From: Segatella salivae DSM 15606
Lineage (GTDB): Bacteria > Bacteroidota > Bacteroidia > Bacteroidales > Bacteroidaceae
Length of the DNA stretch: 64,000 bases
Direction: 5' to 3'
Assembly (NCBI RefSeq): GCF_000185845.1
Contig: NZ_GL629647.1
Location: 2,476,189-2,540,188, forward strand
The translations under genes were made by a program, and so were the position numbers. The notes beneath the pieces are model-generated. The model saw only the letters and a list, made by a program, of their open reading frames with translations. It was not told the DNA's origin and ran no database searches. Of this stretch, positions 51,988 through 59,112 are shown one piece after another (positions within the stretch are counted from its first letter, which is position 1; every line of letters starts with the position of its first letter).

Positions 51988-53907
51988 ATGAAAAAAACAA
52001 TTCCTGTCGTTGGCATGGCATGCTCGGCATGCTCTGCTAACGTAGAAAAGAAACTCTGTTCTTTAGCAGGTGTGAACTCCGCTTCGGTCTCATTGCCGGG
52101 GCGTTCGGCGCTTGTTGACTTCAATCCTGACGTCATTTCACTTGATAAAATGAAGCAAGAGATCAACAATATAGGCTATGATCTTGTTATTGAAGCAGAC
52201 AGAAGTGTGGATGAAATAGAGCGACGCGCGTATCGTTTACTGCGTCGTAAGGCTCTGCTTTCATGGGTTTTTGCCCTCCTTGTGATGGCAATCTCGATGC
52301 ATTGGATTGTGATTGGAGGTCGCAATATGGCTAATCAAGTGTCGTTGTTACTGGCACTTGCCAACATGATTTATTGTGGAAAGTCGTTCTATGTCACGGC
52401 ATTTAAGCAGCTGAAACATGCCACAGCGAACATGGATTCGCTTGTAGCGATGTCGACAGGGATAAGCTTTCTCTTTAGTGTTTTCAATACTTTCTGGGGC
52501 GAAAGCGTGTGGGGTAGTCGCGGAATAGAGTGGCATACCTATTATGATGCAAGTGTAATGATCATCACGTTTGTGCTTACTGGTAGGCTATTGGAAGAGA
52601 AAGCGAAAGATTCAACGGCTTCTTCCATTCGCCAACTGATGGGGCTTCAGCCCAAGACAGCACACATTGTGCAAGATGGAAAGATAGAAGAAGTGCCCAT
52701 TTCAACCATAGAAAAGGGTGATATTCTTGAGGTTCGAGCTGGTGATAAGATTCCCGTTGACGGCGAAGTAGTGTCTGCTGAGAGTTTCATGAAAGCCAAT
52801 GCAGCCTATGTAGACGAAAGTATGATCACGGGAGAACCTACACCTTCGGAGAAGATTCAAGGCAGTAGGGTACTTGCTGGCACGATACCTAACCAAGGAA
52901 AACTACGCATGCGAGCTCTTCAAATAGGTGAAAACACGGCGTTAGCACACATCATTCAGATGGTTCAAGAGGCACAAAACAGTAAGGCACCAGTACAGAG
53001 AATAATCGATAAACTGGCTTTAATCTTCGTGCCAGTTGTAATGGGTGTGTCGGTTGTTACCTTCTTCTTATGGTGGATTCTCGGTGGAAATGCAGCCTTG
53101 CCCCATGCCATTTTATCAGCTATAGCCGTATTAGTTATTGCCTGTCCATGCGCAATGGGGCTCGCAACGCCTACCGCTTTGATGGTCGGAATAGGTAAAG
53201 CGGCGCAGGAAAAAGTGTTGATTAAGGACGCAACGGCTTTGGAACGGATGCGTAAAGTCAATGCAATGGTAATAGATAAGACCGGTACTTTGACGATTCC
53301 TAATAAGGATATTGACTTCACAAAAGCCGATAATCTGCCGCTCGAAGCACGCGAAACATTGAAGCCTTACGCTCAAAAGGCAATGCAAGAACTACAAGAT
53401 GATGGCGTGGAAATATACATGATGAGTGGTGATAAGGAAGAAGCCGCACGATATTGGGCTTCAAAAGCCGGTATAAAACATTATAAAAGTAAGGTACTTC
53501 CACAGGATAAAGAGAACCTCGTTCGTAAGCTTCAACGTCAAGGAATGACTGTAGCCATGGTGGGAGATGGCATTAATGACACACAAGCTTTGGCTCTTTC
53601 GGACGTCAGTATTGCTATTGGTCGCGGCACAGATGTAGCCATGGATGTGGCTCAAGTGACATTAATGGGCGACGACTTAAGGGCTATTCCTAAGGCCATT
53701 CAATTGAGTAGACGCACTGTTTCTATGATAAAACAGAACCTGTTTTGGGCCTTTATATACAACGTTGTGTGTATACCTATGGCCGCAGGTGCATTATATC
53801 TCTTTGGAATTAGCTTTCAAATAACGCCTATGTGGGCCAGTGCTTTGATGGCATTCTCAAGTGTTAGTGTCGTATTGAATAGCTTAAGACTGAAGTTTAT
53901 GGCTTAA
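51988..53907 (+). CDS. copA: Copper P1B-type ATPase lacking most of its N-domain (CopA-like)
   Basis: A 639-aa Cu-transporting ATPase; the usual single-HMA form is ~740 aa. An N-terminal HMA domain (GMACSACSANVE) is followed by membrane helices with the Cu-binding CPC in IACPCAMGLATPTALMVG, the actuator DESMITGEPTPSEK, phosphorylation site DKTGTLT (Asp430), and MVGDGINDTQALALSDV. Only 41 residues lie between DKTGTLT (430-436) and MMSGD (478-482). Normally this span holds the ~110-residue nucleotide-binding domain with its HP motif; no such motif is found. The frame is open throughout, so this is an in-frame deletion rather than a frameshift. The start is the ATG at 51988; a TTG two codons earlier is not needed. 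Confidence 0.9.
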   Translation: MKKTIPVVGMACSACSANVEKKLCSLAGVNSASVSLPGRSALVDFNPDVISLDKMKQEINNIGYDLVIEADRSVDEIERRAYRLLRRKALLSWVFALLVMAISMHWIVIGGRNMANQVSLLLALANMIYCGKSFYVTAFKQLKHATANMDSLVAMSTGISFLFSVFNTFWGESVWGSRGIEWHTYYDASVMIITFVLTGRLLEEKAKDSTASSIRQLMGLQPKTAHIVQDGKIEEVPISTIEKGDILEVRAGDKIPVDGEVVSAESFMKANAAYVDESMITGEPTPSEKIQGSRVLAGTIPNQGKLRMRALQIGENTALAHIIQMVQEAQNSKAPVQRIIDKLALIFVPVVMGVSVVTFFLWWILGGNAALPHAILSAIAVLVIACPCAMGLATPTALMVGIGKAAQEKVLIKDATALERMRKVNAMVIDKTGTLTIPNKDIDFTKADNLPLEARETLKPYAQKAMQELQDDGVEIYMMSGDKEEAARYWASKAGIKHYKSKVLPQDKENLVRKLQRQGMTVAMVGDGINDTQALALSDVSIAIGRGTDVAMDVAQVTLMGDDLRAIPKAIQLSRRTVSMIKQNLFWAFIYNVVCIPMAAGALYLFGISFQITPMWASALMAFSSVSVVLNSLRLKFMA

Positions 53908-53917
53908 GTGATGACCT

Positions 53918-53975
53918 AAAAGGAAAAGCGTAGAAGAGTCCTTTCATGGATTTCATCTACGCTTTTCTTTTATTT
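53918..53975. terminator. Bidirectional terminator after copA
   Basis: GAAAAGCGTAGA (53923-53934) pairs over 12 bp with TCTACGCTTTTC (53956-53967). It is followed by TTTTATTTT on the plus strand and by CTTTTAGG on the minus strand, serving the converging envelope-protein gene too. Confidence 0.85.
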
Positions 53976-53991
53976 TGTGGTACAAACTCTA

Positions 53992-54768
53992 TCAATATCG
54001 TGGAGTAGGATAGTTGTATTGGTCGAAATATTGTAGGCCTTGGTTGTGATACCACACGCCTTCCACGTTGAGTTGGATACTGAATTTGGGATTAAAGTTA
54101 TATTTTACAGCAGCTCCAATGACGTCCGCTCCGGGCATACCTATGCCAGATGACATCGGATAATACATGCCGAAGCGTCCTGGAAAGCCATATCCCATGT
54201 AACCATATCGGTTATAATAGCGGCCATAATTACTGGCAATACTCTTTTGTCCGTATACCCATGCCTCCCAATGTTCATTGAAACGATAGCCAAGAGCAGC
54301 GTAAAGAGCTCCATCCCGATAAGAGTCTCCGCCCCAATTCATGTTTTGTAAGTAGCCACCTGCAGCCAACCAAAGCTTCTGATCTTTGCTAATGGGGGCA
54401 AGATAAGTGGCACTTAGGCGCTGAGCAAGACCGCCGTGATGGGGTAGATTCTTACCAAATGTGGCGAAAGCAGATAGATCTACGGAGACATTTAGCCCTT
54501 TATGGAGTCCCCAACCATAATCATATAGATAAGGTGTAAGCACACTTGGTGCGACAACTTCATTTTGTTTGTCTTGCAAAAGCTCTGGTCTTATCGACTC
54601 ACCTGTATAGACAACCTTTGATGTATCGGTATATATTGTGTCACCAGGAAGTAGCCATCCCTTGCGAGGAGCATCGAAACTATGAAGTGGTCCCTCATGA
54701 ATCTGCGTCTGTGCCTGGGCAGATAGCACGCAGATTAGCGCGATTATAATGACATATATTCTTTTCAT
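53992..54768 (-). CDS. Outer-membrane-barrel-like envelope protein, unknown
   Basis: A 258-aa protein with a clear signal peptide (MKRIYVIIIALICVLSAQAQ). The mature part has alternating hydrophobic strands rich in Gly, Tyr and Trp (LSAFATFGKNL, KLWLAAGGYLQNM, GALYAALGYRFNEHWEAWVY, VIGAAVKYNFNPKFSIQLNVEG) and a Tyr/Gly-rich stretch, as in small Bacteroidales outer-membrane barrels. No specific family is recognised. A single-gene unit that converges on copA. Confidence 0.75.
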   Translation of the reverse strand: MKRIYVIIIALICVLSAQAQTQIHEGPLHSFDAPRKGWLLPGDTIYTDTSKVVYTGESIRPELLQDKQNEVVAPSVLTPYLYDYGWGLHKGLNVSVDLSAFATFGKNLPHHGGLAQRLSATYLAPISKDQKLWLAAGGYLQNMNWGGDSYRDGALYAALGYRFNEHWEAWVYGQKSIASNYGRYYNRYGYMGYGFPGRFGMYYPMSSGIGMPGADVIGAAVKYNFNPKFSIQLNVEGVWYHNQGLQYFDQYNYPTPRY

Positions 54769-54773
54769 TGCGA

Positions 54774-54781
54774 CAAAGATA
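54774..54781 (-). promoter_or_regulatory. -7 promoter element for the envelope-protein gene
   Basis: The minus strand reads TATCTTTG, 6 nt before the ATG at 54768. The leader would be very short or absent, so translation may be near-leaderless. Confidence 0.5.
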
Positions 54782-54872
54782 GCAAATGAAAGCAGAATGA
54801 AAGCACTTAGTTAGTTTTTTTTATTATAACATTTTTAAAAATAACGGCTATCCTTAAATAAACTGAAATAAT

Positions 54873-54903
54873 TTTGTTGTTATTCTGATTTGCCATAAAT
54901 TTG
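54873..54903 (+). promoter_or_regulatory. Promoter of the exported-protein/TPR pair
   Basis: TTTG (54873-54876) and TAAATTTG (54896-54903) with a 19-nt spacer. This excludes a GTG start at 54903 and supports the ATG at 54930. Confidence 0.68.
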
Positions 54904-54929
54904 TGATAAATAACCAAAGAAGAGAGCTT

Positions 54930-55541
54930 ATGAAAAAGAAGAATCTTGTGCTGATGACACTGGCTTTGTTGATTGTTTCCTTGCCAATGAATGCACAAAA
55001 AAATAGAAACAAACAGCAGCAATCATTCGTAAAGAAAGTTACTTCGATATGGAATAAGGCAAAAAAGCAGGTGAGTGACACGGGAAAAGATATCGGAGAG
55101 AAGATTGGTATCAATGAAATTTCATCGAAACAAAAGGATGTTGACTTAGTGGAAGTAGACGGAAAGAAGTATATGCCGATATATAATTTCGACTTGTTTA
55201 TGAGTGGTCATGCCGCCGATGATGCCGAATTGGTGCGTCTTTCGCGTGAGGCTTTCACGAAAAGATACCCAAATGCCAAAATCCTTTATGCTGTTGTACC
55301 CCAAAAAGATTGGTTAAACACGGTGTTAAAAAACGGAGATAGTGTTGTAGGATACCGCAGAGAAGCCTATTGTTTCATAGTAGCTAAGGATGGTTCTGAC
55401 GGCTATCTTAATGCCCGTTTCCTTTTTTCGGCAGACCGAAAAGTGGGTGGTGAGTATATGAAAAATAACAGTTGGCCACGTTGGGAGCGTACGGATGTTC
55501 TCCCAAATCAAGTTTATGACAAGCTGATTCAACAACAATGA
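54930..55541 (+). CDS. Small exported protein, unknown
   Basis: A 203-aa protein with signal peptide MKKKNLVLMTLALLIVSLPMNAQ. A basic Gln-rich stretch follows (KNRNKQQQSFVKKVTSIW), then a globular domain with DLVEVDGKKYMPIYNFDLFM, AKILYAVVPQKDWLNTV and GYLNARFLFSADRKVGGEY. I do not recognise the family. Its final ATGA overlaps the start of the next TPR gene, so the two are coupled. Confidence 0.75.
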   Translation: MKKKNLVLMTLALLIVSLPMNAQKNRNKQQQSFVKKVTSIWNKAKKQVSDTGKDIGEKIGINEISSKQKDVDLVEVDGKKYMPIYNFDLFMSGHAADDAELVRLSREAFTKRYPNAKILYAVVPQKDWLNTVLKNGDSVVGYRREAYCFIVAKDGSDGYLNARFLFSADRKVGGEYMKNNSWPRWERTDVLPNQVYDKLIQQQ

Positions 55542-56341
55542 ACTTCTTAAAAAAGCTGTTTCGAGGGAATACAACGCCTGAAGAGGAGGTACAAAAACAA
55601 GGAGATGTGCCCGATTTTGAGGCGTTAAAGCGTGATGGTTTGCGTGCGCTTAACGAACGAAATCCGTCAGAAGCCGTAGAGCTCTTGCGCCAAGCGTTAC
55701 AGATTCAGAATGACTTTGAGGTGAGATTTGCCCTCTCTAATGCGCTCGTTGGTTGCAATCAGTTGGCTAAAGCCTATGAAGAATTGCAGAAACTTGCCGA
55801 GATTCAACCCGGTAATATCAATGTTTTTATTCGCATGGCTGAGGTAGCTTGCGAGATGAAAAACTACACCGCAATGGGTGAAGCATGTGAACGTGGCAAA
55901 TTGTTGGATAAGGATAATGTGGAGATTAATCTGCTTTATGCCCGTGCCTGCTTAGGCGTTGACGATTCAGTCAATGCGTTAGCCATGCTGACAAAAACGA
56001 TTTTGCTGAATGAAAACTATACAGAGGCATATCAACTTCGTGGAGAATTGCTCCTGAAAATGGGCGATTTAGATGGTGCTGAGGCTGATGTGGAGTGGGT
56101 GTTAAACCATAAAATCACGCTATCGGATGCCTTATTGTTGAAAGCTCGCATAGAAAACGCGCGGCAACATCATGCGAATGCCCTTGAATTTTATAATCAA
56201 TTTATTGCACAAAATGCCTTAAATAGTGATGTGCTTCGGGAGCGAAGTGCCGTCAAACAGGCTTTAGGCGACCAACAAGGGGCTGCAGATGATTTGAAGC
56301 AGGCTGATGAATTAGACGCAGAAGAGCAACAAGTGGTTTAG
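55538..56341 (+). CDS. TPR-repeat protein, unknown
   Basis: A 267-aa soluble protein with about six tetratricopeptide repeats between residues 28 and 255 (e.g. ALNERNPSEAVELLRQALQI and AEVACEMKNYTAMGEACERG). No signal peptide and no catalytic motif. TPRs are protein-interaction scaffolds. It overlaps the preceding exported-protein gene by 4 nt, so the pair probably acts together. Acidic, Gln-rich C-terminus. Confidence 0.82.
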   Translation: MNFLKKLFRGNTTPEEEVQKQGDVPDFEALKRDGLRALNERNPSEAVELLRQALQIQNDFEVRFALSNALVGCNQLAKAYEELQKLAEIQPGNINVFIRMAEVACEMKNYTAMGEACERGKLLDKDNVEINLLYARACLGVDDSVNALAMLTKTILLNENYTEAYQLRGELLLKMGDLDGAEADVEWVLNHKITLSDALLLKARIENARQHHANALEFYNQFIAQNALNSDVLRERSAVKQALGDQQGAADDLKQADELDAEEQQVV

Positions 56342-56385
56342 TTGAGAAGGGCAATCTATCCTATAAAATCGTTTTGATGACACAT

Positions 56386-56480
56386 TCATTTGCCTCATTT
56401 CATCGTGTAAAATGGGTGTAATGATTGCGTGTTTCCATAGGAATTGCGCGCCAATTTGACGCAGATTGTTTTATGAAGGC
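56386..56480. repeat. 22/11-bp-phased intergenic array, block 7 (degenerate)
   Basis: In the 231-bp convergent gap 56342-56572. CATTT-, TAAAAT-, GTGTTT- and CAATTTG-type cores fall near 56387, 56409, 56431, 56441, 56452, 56462 and 56472, close to multiples of 11. It contains TTGACGCAGATTG, close to the TGACGCAAATT core of block 2. No strong terminator was identified in this gap. Confidence 0.4.
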
Positions 56481-56572
56481 TTAGCCTTTGGTAAACACTC
56501 TGATAGTCAATGGGTTATATAATATGTTGGAACGTCTTATGTTTCCCTGTAAAAGGAAGCGCGAGAAGGTGC

Positions 56573-57208
56573 TTATTCTTTCGGAACAAGCCCTTCGATA
56601 TAGTTGCAAAGGATATTAATTCCCTTAATATTCTCACCACCTTGAGGGATGATTAGGTCTGCATAACGCTTTGTTGGCTCAATGAATTGCTCGTGCATTG
56701 GCTTCAAAACTTCGAGATATCTGTCTACAACCATCGACACAGTACGGCCTCTATCAATGGTATCTCGTTGGATATTGCGAATCAATCGCTCATCAGGATC
56801 AGCGTCAACAAATATCTTTAAGTCCATCAAGTCACGGAGTTTCTTGTTTAAAAGCGTCATGATTCCTTCGATAATGATAACTGGTTTGGGGTCGACATGA
56901 ATTGTTTCGGGGAGTCGGTTGCATTGAATATAGCTGTAAGTGGGCTGTTCAATGGCCTTGCCATTACGCAAATCATTCACTTGTTTGTGCAGAAGTTTCC
57001 AGTCAAACGCATCGGGATGGTCGAAGTTTATAGCGTGTCTTTCCTCTTCTGTCATATGAGATGTGTCGTTATAATAGGAATCTAATGGCACAACGGCTAC
57101 GTAGTGAGGAGGCAAAGCCTCTACAATCTTCTTCACAACGGTAGTCTTTCCGCTTCCAGTTCCACCGGCGATGCCGATGATAGTAATCTTGTTTAATTCA
57201 CAATTCAT
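56573..57208 (-). CDS. udk: Uridine kinase
   Basis: A 211-aa kinase that phosphorylates uridine and cytidine for pyrimidine salvage. P-loop GIAGGTGSGKTTVVKKI near residue 13, then VVPLDSYYNDTSHM, the NFDHPDAFDW substrate segment, VIIEGIMTLLNKKLRDL, and RRIRD-like IRNIQRDTIDRGR. Length equals the E. coli enzyme (213 aa). Last gene of the minus-strand nuclease operon, 63 nt after the uracil-DNA-glycosylase-like gene. Confidence 0.96.
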   Translation of the reverse strand: MNCELNKITIIGIAGGTGSGKTTVVKKIVEALPPHYVAVVPLDSYYNDTSHMTEEERHAINFDHPDAFDWKLLHKQVNDLRNGKAIEQPTYSYIQCNRLPETIHVDPKPVIIIEGIMTLLNKKLRDLMDLKIFVDADPDERLIRNIQRDTIDRGRTVSMVVDRYLEVLKPMHEQFIEPTKRYADLIIPQGGENIKGINILCNYIEGLVPKE

Positions 57209-57271
57209 AATCAGTTATTTATAGTTATGCTTCGATTCATTCGCCTTTTCGGTGGCAATAGAAGCGGGTTT

Positions 57272-57883
57272 TTATAGTTCTTCGAACATCTTTTGATAGT
57301 ATTCAGCTTTCTTTTCCAATTTCATGGGGTAGGCACGACTACTGCTTGGCATGCGATATAGTTTCAGTTTACGTCCTTCAAAGGTGAATTCTGTATACTC
57401 ACCCATCTTTGGAATAGCCTTTATTCCATAATGTTTTGTGAAGACTTCTGTTGCAAGTTGTCCGGCAGCCAGAATGCCCCTACACTCTGGTAAGGCGCGA
57501 AGCATGTCGTCAAGATTACTTGGTTCGACAATCTCAAGGTCCTTATCAGCGGCATTATTCTTAGTTCTTCTGATTCGAAGTGCCGTGTCAAAGATGGCAA
57601 CATGCTTCTCTTTGAGAAGTGCTTTGATGGCTTCGACGTGGAAAGTCTTGTGTTCCTGGTCTACAAAGTGCATCTTGTCACCAAAGAATATGTATCCAAA
57701 GATGCGCCACATATCGTTTTGAAAGTTAGGATAATACCATTCCATGCACCATCGTTTGGGTGCAGGTGGGAAGGTACCTAATATTAATAGGTGGGCATCT
57801 TTAGGCAACCAAGGCTCGAAAGGATGTGTTTCTATTTCGAGATTCTCGGTTGTTGGCGTTGCTTTTTGATGCGTATTGCTCAT
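57272..57883 (-). CDS. Uracil-DNA glycosylase superfamily protein
   Basis: A 203-aa protein with the uracil-DNA glycosylase fold (PF03167). The first motif is LLILGTFPPAPKRW, with a Pro pair typical of MUG/TDG-like branches; the second is the C-terminal MPSSSRAYPM, in place of the usual HPSP loop. ECRGILAAGQLATEVF is the central strand-turn. Such enzymes remove uracil or related bases from DNA, but the altered motifs make the substrate uncertain. Its start overlaps the end of the nuclease gene by 4 nt. Confidence 0.75.
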   Translation of the reverse strand: MSNTHQKATPTTENLEIETHPFEPWLPKDAHLLILGTFPPAPKRWCMEWYYPNFQNDMWRIFGYIFFGDKMHFVDQEHKTFHVEAIKALLKEKHVAIFDTALRIRRTKNNAADKDLEIVEPSNLDDMLRALPECRGILAAGQLATEVFTKHYGIKAIPKMGEYTEFTFEGRKLKLYRMPSSSRAYPMKLEKKAEYYQKMFEEL

Positions 57884-58923
57884 TGTTGTTCTTTAATTAA
57901 ATAGACGCATACAGGCAAGTGGTCGGAGAATCCGTCAAGCCATGCACCACCAGCTGAGGTTCGTTTCGGGCTACCTTTATATTGTCCTTCTTGCTGAAAG
58001 AGGTAAGGCATGCGCTGAATTTGGTTCTTCCAGAACTTCAGTGTAGTGTAGTTGCGTTCACCTTTCTTATTAATGAGGTTGGGAGTCATGATGATTTGGT
58101 CGAAGAGATTCCACGAACCACGATACATTAAGGTTCCCTTTCCTTGCTTCTTGAGTATGTTATACCATGGATTATACATGTCATTAGCCTCTACTTTCTC
58201 TACAGATTCCTTTGCAGATAGCGTCGAATGCATGCTCTTATCGGTAGGATCGTCGTTCATATCTCCCATGACAAACACCTTGATTTGAGGGTTAAGAGCA
58301 AGCAATGAGTCTTTAACGGCCTTGATTTGTGAAGCTCCCCATTCCCTATAAGAAGACCCGTTGTAGCGACTTGGCAAGTGACATACAACGAAAGCTACAG
58401 GCTCATTGGCCAGTGTTCCAGTGATAGTGAGGAAACCACGAGTGGCAAACGAGGTGTCTTGTTCAGCACTATTGCGATATGGAACAAGTCTTTGCGTCTC
58501 TAAATTAAATAGAGAAGGGTTGTAGATTAATGCACAGTCAATGCCTCGTTTGTCAGGGCCTTCGATATGACAGAATTGATAATTGCGTGCTTTTAGTTCG
58601 GGTTGAGCCGTTAGGTCCGTTAAAACCTTGTTGTGTTCAACCTCACTTAATCCTATTACTGCACAGCCAACATTGGGTAGAACATCGGTTCCCATGTCGG
58701 CAAGAGCACGTGCCATGTTGTGTAATTTGTGGCTATATTTGAGCCCATCCCAATGATATGAGCCTGTAGGAAGAAAGTCCTGATCATATTTTCCAGCGTC
58801 ATGACAGGTGTCAAATAAGTTTTCTTGGTTGTAAAAACCAATCGCATAAACAGAGAATTTCTTTTGTGCAATAGAGGCAATACATACAAAGAGCATTGCC
58901 AATAAAATCAGTTGTCTTTTCAT
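57880..58923 (-). CDS. Exported endonuclease/exonuclease/phosphatase-family protein
   Basis: A 347-aa protein starting at MKRQLILLAMLFVCIASIAQKK, a signal peptide; a longer frame to 59001 would include the -7 element. EEP-fold motifs: IGFYNQENLFDT, VIGLSEVEHNKVL, the GIDCALIYNP strand, VVCHLPSRYNGSSYREW, FVMGDMNDDPTDKS, and DGFSDHLPVCVYL with the catalytic SDH. The fold includes DNases, phosphodiesterases and phosphatases. Its position next to uracil-DNA-glycosylase-like and udk genes and opposite OB-fold lipoproteins points to nucleic acids. It overlaps the following gene by 4 nt. Confidence 0.88.
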   Translation of the reverse strand: MKRQLILLAMLFVCIASIAQKKFSVYAIGFYNQENLFDTCHDAGKYDQDFLPTGSYHWDGLKYSHKLHNMARALADMGTDVLPNVGCAVIGLSEVEHNKVLTDLTAQPELKARNYQFCHIEGPDKRGIDCALIYNPSLFNLETQRLVPYRNSAEQDTSFATRGFLTITGTLANEPVAFVVCHLPSRYNGSSYREWGASQIKAVKDSLLALNPQIKVFVMGDMNDDPTDKSMHSTLSAKESVEKVEANDMYNPWYNILKKQGKGTLMYRGSWNLFDQIIMTPNLINKKGERNYTTLKFWKNQIQRMPYLFQQEGQYKGSPKRTSAGGAWLDGFSDHLPVCVYLIKEQQ

Positions 58924-58987
58924 TTTTATACTTAAAACAGTGTTGTCCCAATTTGATATAGAGTTCATTTCATAGGAATTACCATTT

Positions 58988-58996
58988 GCAAAAGTA
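58988..58996 (-). promoter_or_regulatory. -7 promoter element for the nuclease operon
   Basis: The minus strand reads TACTTTTGC, 64 nt before the ATG at 58923. Confidence 0.5.
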
Positions 58997-59071
58997 CGCA
59001 AAATAATTCAAGTCGTGTGCTTTCAATAAAAAAAACAATGGAAAATACTCTTTACTTTAGAATTAATTTTG

Positions 59072-59080
59072 TTACTTTGC
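59072..59080 (+). promoter_or_regulatory. Probable -7 element for the TonB-receptor operon
   Basis: TTACTTTGC, one base off TAnnTTTGC, 32 nt before the ATG at 59113. The nuclease operon diverges about 75 bp away. Confidence 0.48.
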
Positions 59081-59112
59081 ACGTAAAATTAATGTTTATT
59101 AAATAACTCTTT

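Noticed and set aside
53275..53421. Frameshift in copA explaining the missing N-domain
   Set aside because: The frame is continuous through this span and the sequence before and after it is normal P-domain, so an in-frame loss is more likely than a shift.
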